Part shown: piece after piece, positions 25,204-34,135 of the stretch
Layout: every line of letters begins with the position of its first letter
Position numbering within the stretch: the stretch's first letter is position 1
Source: Lachnospiraceae bacterium
GTDB lineage: Bacteria > Bacillota > Clostridia > Lachnospirales > Lachnospiraceae
Assembly: GCA_900772845.1 (NCBI GenBank)
Contig: CAAGSD010000053.1
Location: 1 to 64,000, forward strand
Direction of reading: 5' to 3'
Length of the DNA: 64,000 nucleotides
The notes under the pieces: generated by a model
The model's input: the letters and a program-made list of their open reading frames with translations, nothing else
Database searches by the model: none
What the model was told of the DNA's origin: nothing
Program-made: the position numbers and the translations under genes

Positions 25204-27243
25204 TTAAGCTGTGACCATACCCACAGACTGTAATTCCACATTCGATTCCACTTCGTTGTAAGATACTACCACCAGATCCGGATAATAATCCTCGGTCAGC
25301 CGCTTGAAATACATTCTTACGATCGGTGATGTCATGATAATGGGGGTCTTTCCCATATTTTCCAGCTTTTTGGTCTCTTCTCCCACCGCATTGAGAATTG
25401 CTTTGCTTCTGGCAGGATCCAGATTCAGGAAAGCTCCTGTCTCTGTCTGTTTTACGCTTCCCATGACTTCCTGCTCTATCTTGGGATCCAGCGTCAGCAC
25501 ACTGGTAGTCTCGTGGGAAGGGAAATACTTGGTGGAAATCGCTCTCTTTAAACTCTGTCTCACATACTCTGTCAGAATATCGGTATCTCTTGTGGTCGGA
25601 GCATAATCCGCCAGAGTCTCCAGAATCGTCAGCAGATCCCGGATAGAGATTCCCTCCCGCAGCAGATTCTGCAATACCTTCTGTATCTCACCCAGTCCCA
25701 ACAGCTTGGGTACCAGCTCGTCCACCAGAGAAGGATTGTTTTCTTTGACATTGTTAATAAGGTTCTGGACATCCTGTCTGGTCAGCAGCTCTGCAATGTG
25801 CTGTCTGATGATTTCCGTCAGATGTGTGGCAATGATAGAAGGCGGATCTACTACCGTATAGCCCAGGCTTTCAGCACGTTCTCTCTGTCCCTCTGTGATC
25901 CAGATCGCCGGCAGATGGAAGGACGGTTCAAAGGTAGGAATTCCTGTGATCTCCTCTTCGACATATCCCGGATTCATTGCCATATAATGATCAAATAAAA
26001 TCTCACCTTCGCTGACCTGAATACCTTTGATTTTGATAATATACTGATTCGGATTCAGCTGGATGTTATCACGCAGACGGATAATGGGCACTACTGTACC
26101 AAGTTCCAGTGCGATCTGTCTTCGGATCATAACCACACGATCCAACAGGTCACCACCCTGGTTCACATCTGCCAGTGGGATAATACCATAACCGAATTCC
26201 AGCTCGATGGGATCCACCTGCAGCAGACTGTTGACATTCTCCGGCTGCCTGATCTCTTCGGCCGCAGCTTCCTCACTGTCGACCTCCTGCTCGATCTTGG
26301 CTGTCTCAATGGTACCTTCGATATTTCTCGCAACGATGATGAATACCAGCCCCAATCCTACGAACAGGATGGTATTTAACTGCGTTACAAATCCCAGGAT
26401 TGCCAGCATGGCTCCCACCAGGTACAGTGCCTTAGGCACTCCGAACAGCTGGCTGACCAGTGTCGTGCCGAAGTCTGCATCCTTACTGCCCTTCGTCACC
26501 AGAATACCTGTTGACAGTGAGATCAGAAGGGAGGGGATCTGGCTGACCAGACCGTCACCGATGGTCAGTATCGCATATTTATTCAGAGCAGCCGTAATAT
26601 CCATGCCCTGTCTGGTCATTCCCATAATGATACCGCCCACGATATTGATGGTGGTGATCAGAAGGCCTGCTACCGCATCTCCTTTTACATACTTTACGGC
26701 ACCATCCATGGAACCGAAGAAGCTTGCTTCTTCCTGGATCTTTTCTCTGCGCTTCTTAGCCTCTGCATCCGTAATGGCACCGGTATTCAGATCCGCATCG
26801 ATAGCCATCTGCTTACCTGGCATGGCATCCAATGTAAATCTTGCGGTTACTTCGGATACACGCTCAGAACCTTTGTTGATGACCATGAACTGGATCAGGA
26901 TCAGAATAATGAAGATGATCACGCCGATGACCAGATCACCGCCGCCTACGAATTCACCGAAGGTTTCCACGACATTACCTGCATTGCCATCTCTTAAGAT
27001 CAGTCGTGTCGAAGACGTATTCAGTGCAATACGGAAAATCGTAGTGAATAACAGCATCGTAGGGAAGAAGGACATATCCAGTACTTCCTTACTGAACATC
27101 GTTGCAAACAGGATCGTCAATGCAACAGAGATATTGATTGCCAGTAAAATATCCAGCAGCCAGGAAGGTATTGGCACAATAAACATGATAATGGCCGCCA
27201 TAATATAAATCGCTACGCCGATATCCGCTTTTCTCATTTTCAT
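25204..27243 (-). CDS. flhA: Flagellar export gate protein FlhA
   Basis: 679 aa. Eight hydrophobic segments in the first half (about residues 1-310), including the conserved FHIPEP-type cytoplasmic loop signature (RFTLDAMPGKQMAIDADLNTG, quoted here as DAMPGKQMAIDADLNTG), and a large C-terminal cytoplasmic domain that docks chaperone-substrate complexes. The export gate uses the proton gradient to drive type III secretion. AGGAGG stands before the ATG. It is flanked by flhB and flhF as in B. subtilis. Confidence 0.97.
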   Translation of the reverse strand: MKMRKADIGVAIYIMAAIIMFIVPIPSWLLDILLAINISVALTILFATMFSKEVLDMSFFPTMLLFTTIFRIALNTSSTRLILRDGNAGNVVETFGEFVGGGDLVIGVIIFIILILIQFMVINKGSERVSEVTARFTLDAMPGKQMAIDADLNTGAITDAEAKKRREKIQEEASFFGSMDGAVKYVKGDAVAGLLITTINIVGGIIMGMTRQGMDITAALNKYAILTIGDGLVSQIPSLLISLSTGILVTKGSKDADFGTTLVSQLFGVPKALYLVGAMLAILGFVTQLNTILFVGLGLVFIIVARNIEGTIETAKIEQEVDSEEAAAEEIRQPENVNSLLQVDPIELEFGYGIIPLADVNQGGDLLDRVVMIRRQIALELGTVVPIIRLRDNIQLNPNQYIIKIKGIQVSEGEILFDHYMAMNPGYVEEEITGIPTFEPSFHLPAIWITEGQRERAESLGYTVVDPPSIIATHLTEIIRQHIAELLTRQDVQNLINNVKENNPSLVDELVPKLLGLGEIQKVLQNLLREGISIRDLLTILETLADYAPTTRDTDILTEYVRQSLKRAISTKYFPSHETTSVLTLDPKIEQEVMGSVKQTETGAFLNLDPARSKAILNAVGEETKKLENMGKTPIIMTSPIVRMYFKRLTEDYYPDLVVVSYNEVESNVELQSVGMVTA

Positions 27244-27285
27244 CTGTGCCTTACCTCCTTTCTGTTCTTTCGTATTTTCAATCGT

Positions 27286-28398
27286 TTATACTTTACCCTG
27301 CAGGTGGTACACAAATGCCAGCACCTCGGCTACCGCCTGATAGAGTTCCGGCGGTACTGCCTGCCCCACATCCACATTGGCATACAGCATTCTGGCCAAT
27401 GGCTTGTTTTCCACAATTTCTATTTTATGCTCTCTGGCGATCTCCTTGATCTTCGCCGCCAGATAATCTTCTCCCTTTGCGATCACTATGGGCGCATCTG
27501 CCACCTCGGGATCATATTTGATGGCAACTGCATAATGTGTAGGGTTGGTGATGACCACATCTGCCTGCGGCAGATTCTGCATCATTCTCCGCCGGGAAGC
27601 TTCCTGCATCTTCTGCCGGATACGGCCTTTGATCTGTGGATCACCTTCCTGCTGCTTATACTCTTCCTTAACCTCTTGCTTGGTCATTCTCATATCCCTG
27701 CTGAATTTTACTTTCTGATAAATAAAATCTGCTGCAGCGATGATCATATAGATCAGCGATACCCTGATCCCGAGATCCGTAACAGTCTCTCCGATCAAAG
27801 CGATGGCCTGCATAAGCTCCATATCATACAGGCTGTATAGCAGCGGCCACTTGCCTTTCAGATAATTATAACATATGTATATGATCAATCCAATCTTCAA
27901 TAGAGATTTGATCAGCTCCACCAGGGAATTCACAGAAATGATCCTCTTGAATCCGGAGATCGGATTCAGTTTGGAAAATTTGGGCTGCATTGGCTTGCCT
28001 GTGGGATGCCACCCCACCTGTACCACATCACTTAAAAAAGCTATCAGACAACCCACCAACAGAAGCGGAGCCATGATAACCACTGCTTCCAGCAGCATCT
28101 TCTGAAATACCAGTCTGGCATCCGTCTGGGGCATGCTGCCATGCCAAAAGGTTACCACCTCCGGGATTTTTTCATAAATGTGAGTGAATACATTCATGAA
28201 CTGGTATCCCATGTGTCCCACCCATAGCTTTAATACCAGGAATACCGACAAAAGACCCAGACCATTGGCAATTTCACGGCTTTTTGCTACCTGACCTTCT
28301 TTTCTGGCATCTGTCAGTTTTTTCTCGGTAGCGGGTTCGGTTTTCTCTCCACCCTGTCCTTCTGCAGCAAAGAATTGCAGATTATATTCCAGACTCAC
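27286..28398 (-). CDS. flhB: Flagellar export specificity switch FlhB
   Basis: 370 aa. Four hydrophobic segments and a cytoplasmic C-terminal domain with the self-cleavage site NPTH (Asn285-Pro286), which switches export from hook to filament substrates. The real start is a GTG overlapping the stop region of fliR (ATGATGTGA); GGAGG lies 6 nt before it, and the protein then starts SLEYNLQFFA, giving the family's usual length. A longer open frame upstream is merely out-of-frame fliR sequence. Confidence 0.95.
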   Translation of the reverse strand: MSLEYNLQFFAAEGQGGEKTEPATEKKLTDARKEGQVAKSREIANGLGLLSVFLVLKLWVGHMGYQFMNVFTHIYEKIPEVVTFWHGSMPQTDARLVFQKMLLEAVVIMAPLLLVGCLIAFLSDVVQVGWHPTGKPMQPKFSKLNPISGFKRIISVNSLVELIKSLLKIGLIIYICYNYLKGKWPLLYSLYDMELMQAIALIGETVTDLGIRVSLIYMIIAAADFIYQKVKFSRDMRMTKQEVKEEYKQQEGDPQIKGRIRQKMQEASRRRMMQNLPQADVVITNPTHYAVAIKYDPEVADAPIVIAKGEDYLAAKIKEIAREHKIEIVENKPLARMLYANVDVGQAVPPELYQAVAEVLAFVYHLQGKV

Positions 28399-29177
28399 AT
28401 CATACCTCCGACAAAGGACACTACCATCTTTTTCATCTCCTGATAGACAAAATCCGCTGCACCCGGCAGCATTCCCGCAGTCAGGAACATGGCCGTAAGA
28501 CCCGCCAGTACTTTCAGCTGAATACCTACCGCAAACATATTCATCTGGGGAGATACCTTTGCCAGCACTCCCAGGATTGCATTCAGGAGTAATGTTACAC
28601 AAAAAATCGGCAATACAATACGAAAGCCGATCAGAATATAATCATTCATAAATTCGATCATGGAGTTCAACAGACTGTCTGCATGAAACACCACCCCGTT
28701 CACGGGAATCAGTGTAAAGCTGTCCGCCAACGCCCCAAAAAGATAACGGTACATTCCGGAGGCGATCAGCATCAACATAAAGGAATACTGATATAATACA
28801 CCGGTAATGCTGGTGCTCTCTCTTGTCGTCGGATCCATCAGTGTCGCCATGGAAAGTCCCGTTTCCATATCTGCTATGGAACCCGCAAAATTTACGATTG
28901 CCATGCAGATATTAGCCCCAAACCCGATCAACAGACCGGCGATCGCTTCCTTCATGACAATGACTGCATATTCCATTACCGTATTAAAAACAACTGCTTC
29001 CACCGGTGTCAGTGTCTCATACAACAGAATCGCCGTAAAAAAGCTGATACCGATCCGGATTCTGGCCGGAGTATCTGTCATACCGAAATAAGGTGCAATA
29101 TAGACAAAGCAGGATACTCTGACAAAAATCAGTAAAAAATATTCAAGATCATATATGGAAAATGAAAAATCTACCAT
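28395..29177 (-). CDS. fliR: Flagellar export gate protein FliR
   Basis: 260 aa integral membrane protein with about six hydrophobic segments. Typical FliR features are the early YIAPYFGMTDTPARIRIGISF stretch (quoted here as FGMTDTPARIRIGIS), GLLIGFGANI and SPQMNMFAVGIQLKVLAGL. Part of the FliP5Q4R1 export gate. It begins 12 nt after fliQ and overlaps flhB by 4 nt. Confidence 0.96.
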   Translation of the reverse strand: MVDFSFSIYDLEYFLLIFVRVSCFVYIAPYFGMTDTPARIRIGISFFTAILLYETLTPVEAVVFNTVMEYAVIVMKEAIAGLLIGFGANICMAIVNFAGSIADMETGLSMATLMDPTTRESTSITGVLYQYSFMLMLIASGMYRYLFGALADSFTLIPVNGVVFHADSLLNSMIEFMNDYILIGFRIVLPIFCVTLLLNAILGVLAKVSPQMNMFAVGIQLKVLAGLTAMFLTAGMLPGAADFVYQEMKKMVVSFVGGMM

Positions 29178-29189
29178 GAAGCCATCCTA

Positions 29190-29462
29190 TTACCTGTGCA
29201 CATATTGACTGAAAGTGGACCACAATTGTACCGTATATTCCACCATTGTGTTCATCATCCAGCTTCCCAGCAAAACCAATGTCAGGAATATGGCAATAAT
29301 CTTCGGTACAAAGGTCAGCGTCTGCTCCTGAATGGAGGTCACTGTCTGAAAAATACTGATGATCAATCCAACGATCAGCGATACCAACAGAACAGGCAAA
29401 GATACCTTAATGATCACATATAACGCATTATTCGTCATTTCCGATACTGCATCAATCGTCAT
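29190..29462 (-). CDS. fliQ: Flagellar export gate protein FliQ
   Basis: 90 aa, the exact family size, with two transmembrane helices (about residues 15-40 and 50-75) and the conserved QTVTSIQEQTLTFVPKI linker. Forms the FliPQR export gate. GAGG precedes the ATG. It lies 21 nt after fliP. Confidence 0.96.
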   Translation of the reverse strand: MTIDAVSEMTNNALYVIIKVSLPVLLVSLIVGLIISIFQTVTSIQEQTLTFVPKIIAIFLTLVLLGSWMMNTMVEYTVQLWSTFSQYVHR

Positions 29463-29483
29463 TGTCCTACCTCATTTCACCGG

Positions 29484-30359
29484 TTAATAAAACGTCTGTA
29501 CCAACTGCCCTATGATCAATGCCCATCCGTCTGCCAGTACAAACAGTAGAATCTTGAAAGGCATGGAAATCGTCGTGGGTGGCAGCATCATCATGCCCAT
29601 ACTCATCAGAGTGGATGCCACTACCATATCGATTACAATAAAAGGAATGTAGATCATAAAACCGATCCAGAACGCCATACGCAATTCGCTGATCATAAAG
29701 CTGGGAACCAACACCGAATTGGGAATGGCTTCCAATGTTCCGTCCCATTCCTTTCCTGCAATATCCATAAAAAGTTCTACATCCTTCACCTGGGTCTGGG
29801 GATACATAAATTCACGTAACGGTGCCATTCCCTTCTCCAGAGCCTCTTCCTGATCAATTGTCCCTTCTTCAAAGGGCTGAATGGCTTCTTCATTGATTCT
29901 TGTGATCGTAGGTTCCATGATAAAGAATGTCAGAATCAGTGCCAGACCGATCAATATCTGGTTTGGCGGTGCTGTCTGTGTATTTAGCGCCGATCTTGTA
30001 AAATGTAACACAATGATGATTCTGGTAAAAGACGTCATCATGATAATAATGGTAGGTGCCAGGGCGATCAGCGTCAATGTAATCAAAATGCGTAATGCAC
30101 CGTTGATCTGCCCGTTTCCATTATTATAGGTAATACTGACCGTGTTGGCTGTATTCAACGATCCCACTTCTTCATGTGTAGTGGCCGTTCCCGCCGGATT
30201 GATCACTGTAGATACCTCTGTATCTCCTGTCAGATGCCGCTCCGAAGCCTGTGCCTTTATGGGTGTACAAATACACAATATGCCTACCGTGACCAGCAGG
30301 CATACCATAGAAATAACTCTCTTAAGTTGTTTGTTTGCATTAATGATCTTTGTCTTCAT
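29484..30359 (-). CDS. fliP: Flagellar export gate protein FliP
   Basis: 291 aa from the chosen ATG. An N-terminal cleavable signal (about 1-37) is followed by a FliP core: TSFTRIIIVLHFTRSALNTQ (in part FTRIIIVLHFTRSAL), PPNQILIGLALILTFF and MGMMMLPPTTISMPFKILLFV. Assembles as a pentamer, the base of the export gate. The start overlaps fliO by 20 nt; a GTG six codons earlier is the alternative, neither with a good ribosome binding site, so coupling to fliO translation is likely. Confidence 0.95.
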   Translation of the reverse strand: MKTKIINANKQLKRVISMVCLLVTVGILCICTPIKAQASERHLTGDTEVSTVINPAGTATTHEEVGSLNTANTVSITYNNGNGQINGALRILITLTLIALAPTIIIMMTSFTRIIIVLHFTRSALNTQTAPPNQILIGLALILTFFIMEPTITRINEEAIQPFEEGTIDQEEALEKGMAPLREFMYPQTQVKDVELFMDIAGKEWDGTLEAIPNSVLVPSFMISELRMAFWIGFMIYIPFIVIDMVVASTLMSMGMMMLPPTTISMPFKILLFVLADGWALIIGQLVQTFY

Positions 30360-30705
30360 TCTGTTTCTTAGCCGCACGTTCCATTAGTTCCCGGAACCCG
30401 GAAGTATTTTCCAATGTTGTCTTACCTTTAAGTTGTTCTGCCGGGATCTCCCCCAGAGTTGTCACAGTATCTTTACAGACTGCGATAGCAAAATAGGTTT
30501 CACCGATCCGGATCAGTTGAATATACTTGTTATTGGCGATCCGAACCGTCTCCCTTACTTCAATATTGCCTGCCGCTCCCTGCTGCTTCTGGTATCCCGC
30601 AAGCCATTTTGTCACCAGTGCGGTTACCGCCAGTACTGCCAGAAAAATCAGCAATACGGTAATAAACTGTGCATAACTGTCAGCTTTTCCGGTGAGTATG
30701 ATCAT
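30340..30705 (-). CDS. fliO: Flagellar biosynthesis protein FliO
   Basis: 121 aa. Short extracytoplasmic N-terminus, one transmembrane helix (about residues 15-35, ITVLLIFLAVLAVTALVTKWL), then a cytoplasmic domain with RETVRIANNKYIQLIRIGETYFAI, shown here in part as VRIANNKYIQLIRIG, typical of FliO/FliZ. A scaffold for FliP assembly. The ATG overlaps the cheY stop (TAATG), giving the expected length; the longer open frame upstream reads antiparallel-frame cheY sequence and is not used. Confidence 0.9.
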   Translation of the reverse strand: MIILTGKADSYAQFITVLLIFLAVLAVTALVTKWLAGYQKQQGAAGNIEVRETVRIANNKYIQLIRIGETYFAIAVCKDTVTTLGEIPAEQLKGKTTLENTSGFRELMERAAKKQNEDKDH

Positions 30706-31067
30706 TAACCCACTACCTTTTTCACAGCTTCTATAACTCGCTCTGCCTGGAAAGGCTTTACGATAAAGTCCTTGGCTCCTGCCTGAATGGACTCGATAAC
30801 CATAGCCTGCTGACCCATTGCGGAACACATGATAACCTTTGCGCCACCGTCCAGCTTCTTGATTTCCTTCAGTGCCTGAATACCATCCATCTCCGGCATA
30901 GTGATATCCATCAGTACCAGATCGGGATTTACCTCTTTGAACTTCTCTACAGCTTTCATTCCGTTCTCTGCTTCTCCGGCAACATTGTAACCGTTCTTGG
31001 TCAGAATGTCCTTAATCATCATTCTCATGAATGCTGCATCATCGCAGATCAAAATATTTTTAGCCAT
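30705..31067 (-). CDS. cheY: Chemotaxis response regulator CheY
   Basis: 120 aa single-domain receiver. Acidic pair ICDDA near residue 9, phosphoacceptor Asp in LVLMDITMPEMDG (about 54), conserved Thr/Ser and Lys in CSAMG and DFIVKPF. In B. subtilis-type systems CheY-P binds FliM and FliY at the switch. GGAGG precedes the ATG, and the gene sits directly after fliY, as in B. subtilis. Overlaps fliO by one base. Confidence 0.96.
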   Translation of the reverse strand: MAKNILICDDAAFMRMMIKDILTKNGYNVAGEAENGMKAVEKFKEVNPDLVLMDITMPEMDGIQALKEIKKLDGGAKVIMCSAMGQQAMVIESIQAGAKDFIVKPFQAERVIEAVKKVVG

Positions 31068-31103
31068 TTAGTTTTCCTCCATTTATTTGGTCTATTCTCT
31101 GTT

Positions 31104-32567
31104 TTATTTTATAATTTCCGTAATACGTACACCAAAGCTTTCTTCAATTACAACAACTTCCCCCTTGGCAACAAACTTTCCGTTTACCAGGACATCAATA
31201 GGTTCTCCTGCAATACGATCCAGTTCGATGATCGTACCCGGTGAGAACTCCAGGATCTCGGAAATAGATTTTGTTGTTCTTCCAAGCTCTACCGTCACTT
31301 CCAGCGGTACATCTTTGATCAGGCCGATATTTTCCTGACCGTTGACCCCCATGCTGTCATTTGAAAAGCTTTGGAACTGTGCGGGCTGTACATTGACATT
31401 CTGCTGGGGCATTCCCATATTGCCCATCTGGTTCATCATACCCATGCCATTCATGGGATTCATACCGTTCATGCCCATCTGATTCATACCGGCCATAGGG
31501 TTGTTACCCATACCCATCTGACCCATCATCGGATTCATGCCGTTCATTCCCATATTGCCCATCTGGTTCATGCCGTTCATATCCATGCCAGGCATCTGAT
31601 TCATACCATTCATTCCCATGTTGCCCATCTGGTTCATACCGTTCATGGCTGCGGGATCAGGCTGCTGCATATTCATCTGTGCCATATTACCTGCACCGGC
31701 ATTCATCTGGCCGACATTGCTCTGCTGTGCGGGAGCTGCAGGTGTGGATGCCTGATTCGCTGGTTGTGCTGGTGCCTGTTCTGCGGAGCCTTCCAACGCA
31801 CCCATCTGGGTATTGATAAAGGTCTCTACCAGTTTCCGGGCGAAATCAATAGGATACAGCTGCATGATAGAACTGTCTACCAGATCATCGATCTGCATAC
31901 GGAATGCGATTTTTACAAAGGTGCCTCCCAAAAATGGAGATATTTCCTTGCCATCCTTTACCTCTGTCAGATCAAAAAGAGAGGACTCAGGCGGGCTGAT
32001 ATCAATTACCGTCTGCAACAGTGTGGAAAGGGAAGTCGCTGCGGAACCCATCATCTGGTTCATCGCCTCGGAAATTGCACTCAGGTGCAGTTCTCCCAGC
32101 TCTCCATCTGTATTCGTACCATCACCGCCCATCATCAGGTCAGTGATAACTTTTACGTCATGTTCTTTTAATACCAGAATATTGGTACCGTCCAGTCCCT
32201 GGGTATATTTGATCTGAATAAATACACAAGGCTTTTCATAGGTATCCAGCAAGGTCTTCCATGTGGCAAGTGTAACCACAGGGGTCGTGATATTTACTTT
32301 ACGATTTACCAGCGAATACAATGTTGTGGCGGAGGATCCCATACTGATATTTGCTACCTCGCCAATCGCATCCTTCTCTACATCGGTCAGTTCCTCTCCC
32401 GGTGTGACCACAGGTGCCGCATCATTTACATATCCACTGTCATTATTCTCAGCCGTGCTGCTCTCCGGTGCCGGATCCGCTGCCGTATCACCGCCATCTG
32501 CGGTATCCGACAGATCCATACCTTGCAGCAGGGCATTTATCTCATCCTGAGATAACATCCCATCCAT
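31104..32567 (-). CDS. fliY: Flagellar switch protein / CheY-P phosphatase FliY, with Met-rich linker
   Basis: 487 aa, against 378 in B. subtilis. N-terminal CheY-binding peptide LSQDEINALL (residues 5-14), a CheC-type phosphatase domain (about 55-258) with both ExxN centres (EVANIS near 70 and EAMNQM near 167), then a low-complexity linker (about 287-387) of NGMNQMGNMGM-type repeats, and a C-terminal FliN/SpoA domain (about 412-487; LEVTVELGRTTKSISEIL, LVNGKFVAKGEVVVI). Within residues 308-386, 30 of 79 residues are methionine. The linker joins two intact domains in one frame. The start lies 2 nt after the fliM stop with GGAGGAG inside the fliM end. Confidence 0.95.
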   Translation of the reverse strand: MDGMLSQDEINALLQGMDLSDTADGGDTAADPAPESSTAENNDSGYVNDAAPVVTPGEELTDVEKDAIGEVANISMGSSATTLYSLVNRKVNITTPVVTLATWKTLLDTYEKPCVFIQIKYTQGLDGTNILVLKEHDVKVITDLMMGGDGTNTDGELGELHLSAISEAMNQMMGSAATSLSTLLQTVIDISPPESSLFDLTEVKDGKEISPFLGGTFVKIAFRMQIDDLVDSSIMQLYPIDFARKLVETFINTQMGALEGSAEQAPAQPANQASTPAAPAQQSNVGQMNAGAGNMAQMNMQQPDPAAMNGMNQMGNMGMNGMNQMPGMDMNGMNQMGNMGMNGMNPMMGQMGMGNNPMAGMNQMGMNGMNPMNGMGMMNQMGNMGMPQQNVNVQPAQFQSFSNDSMGVNGQENIGLIKDVPLEVTVELGRTTKSISEILEFSPGTIIELDRIAGEPIDVLVNGKFVAKGEVVVIEESFGVRITEIIK

Positions 32568-32569
32568 CG

Positions 32570-33550
32570 TTACTCCTCCTCTCTGATCACCGATGTGATC
32601 TGAACAGCATACGAATCTCTATCCGTACCGGGCAGTGCCGTGAACTTCTTAATATTGCCCACATACACATTCATGTCGGTATCGACTCGGGAATCCAGCC
32701 GGATACAGTCGCCCACCTGCAGATTCAGGAAATCGTTCACCGAAATGGTGCTCTTTCCCAGCACTGCCTTGATCGGAATATCTACTCTCCGGATCATGGA
32801 CTCTATGTACTCCTCGTAGTGTTCATCGTGATTCTCCTGCATTGTGGAGAACCAATATTTGGTGTTCAGTTTATCCATCACATCTTCCAGTGTAAAGAAA
32901 GGAAGACAGATATTTATCATTCCTTCGACATCCCCGATCTTCATATTCAGGGTAACAATAGCGATCATATCGCTGGGTGCAATTACCTGTGCAAACTGGG
33001 GATTCGTTTCCAGCCGGCTTAATACCGGTGAGATTTCAACAACATTTTTCCAGGGCTCACGCAGCTGCTGCGTGAACATTACCAGCACCTTTTGCAGAAT
33101 TGTAAGCTCTATATCTGAAAAATCTCTGCTCTTTTCCAATGGCTGACCGCTGCCTCCCAGCATACGATCCAACATGGCATAGCATATATTGGTTGAAATT
33201 TCTATAATAATATTGCCGTTGAGTGGTGCAAAATTAACAATTCCAAGTACCGACGGATTTGACAACGCATTGGAGAACTCGCTGAACGTAACTGTTTCCG
33301 AACTTGCTACCGACACCTGTACATTCTTGCGCAGATATACCGGAAGGTTCGTAGAGATCAGCCGGCTGTAATGCTCGAATATGATTTCCAACGTTCTCAA
33401 ATGTTCCTTAGAGAATTTGGTAGGGCGGCTGAAGTCATAATTCTTAACCTGCTTCTCGTCCTCCCCCTGGATCTGATCCACATCCAGATCTCCGTCTGAT
33501 AACTGTTTCAGGAGATTATCAATTTCACTTTGTGAAAGTATATCACTCAC
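32570..33550 (-). CDS. fliM: Flagellar motor switch protein FliM
   Basis: 326 aa. N-terminal CheY-P-binding peptide SQSEIDNLLKQL, a middle CheC-like domain with LPVYLRKNVQVSVASSETV and the GGSGQPLE loop, and a C-terminal SpoA domain (VLGKSTISVNDFLNLQVGDCI, in part VLGKSTISVNDFLNLQ). Rotor component that passes CheY-P signals to FliG. The start is GTG with GGAGG 9 nt upstream. Located between fliL and fliY as in B. subtilis. Confidence 0.96.
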   Translation of the reverse strand: MSDILSQSEIDNLLKQLSDGDLDVDQIQGEDEKQVKNYDFSRPTKFSKEHLRTLEIIFEHYSRLISTNLPVYLRKNVQVSVASSETVTFSEFSNALSNPSVLGIVNFAPLNGNIIIEISTNICYAMLDRMLGGSGQPLEKSRDFSDIELTILQKVLVMFTQQLREPWKNVVEISPVLSRLETNPQFAQVIAPSDMIAIVTLNMKIGDVEGMINICLPFFTLEDVMDKLNTKYWFSTMQENHDEHYEEYIESMIRRVDIPIKAVLGKSTISVNDFLNLQVGDCIRLDSRVDTDMNVYVGNIKKFTALPGTDRDSYAVQITSVIREEE

Positions 33551-33587
33551 AGGCCCTCACCTCCTGTCATCTTATTTTTCTGCCTCA

Positions 33588-34106
33588 TCAGCCGAATTTC
33601 ACTCCGCTGATTGCGACCTTATAGATGAAGTCGGATTGGAACAGATCCTGAATAGACTTCAGAATCTCCTCTTTCAGGCCTTCCATGTCCTCTCTGCACT
33701 CATCCTCTGTATGTGCGGAAACTGTAGCCGTAATAGCATCCTTGATCAGATTCTCATAGCCGGCCAACGTATCACTGCTTCCATAGGTCTTGTAGTCCTT
33801 ATGCTTCTTGTTGATAGACAAAGATACATCAAACATGATGTAATCCTGTTTTGCTCCTGCTTCGCTCTTCAGAGGAATTGTCATGGAATCTGCAATATTA
33901 TATACCTCTGTATCGGTAAGGGCAACATTCGTTGTTCCTTCCTTTCCCGGAACGGTAAGTTCCAGATTCATGGCCGTGGTAATATTGTCTACCAGTTGTG
34001 CGGTCTTCTTATTCGTACCCACAATACTCACCAGCATGACACTGGTCAATACAATATTCACAACTAACAGTGCCAGGATCAATACTGTCATCAGATTTTT
34101 CTTCAT
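33588..34106 (-). CDS. fliL: Flagellar basal body-associated protein FliL
   Basis: 172 aa. One N-terminal transmembrane helix (about residues 5-28, LMTVLILALLVVNIVLTSVM) and an extracellular FliL domain (about 60-172) with FDVSLSINKKHKDY and LKEEILKSIQDLF. FliL surrounds and supports stator units. It lies immediately downstream of motB, which fits a stator-supporting role. AAGGA is present before the start. Confidence 0.9.
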   Translation of the reverse strand: MKKNLMTVLILALLVVNIVLTSVMLVSIVGTNKKTAQLVDNITTAMNLELTVPGKEGTTNVALTDTEVYNIADSMTIPLKSEAGAKQDYIMFDVSLSINKKHKDYKTYGSSDTLAGYENLIKDAITATVSAHTEDECREDMEGLKEEILKSIQDLFQSDFIYKVAISGVKFG

Positions 34107-34135
34107 TGGTCTTATGCTTCCTTTCCCTCTCCACG

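Noticed and set aside
28399..28602. N-terminal extension of flhB
   Set aside because: The extra 68 codons overlap fliR in another frame; GTG at 28398 has an ideal ribosome binding site and gives the normal FlhB start.
30706..30828. Longer fliO with 41 extra N-terminal residues
   Set aside because: That part overlaps cheY in another frame; the TAATG junction and the normal FliO topology favour the start at 30705.
31371..32171. Plus-strand open frame rich in His, Val and Ile (HIHAH-type repeats)
   Set aside because: It is antisense to the Met-rich linker of fliY; ATG read backwards gives CAT (His). No ribosome binding site, and fliY domains on the other strand are unmistakable.
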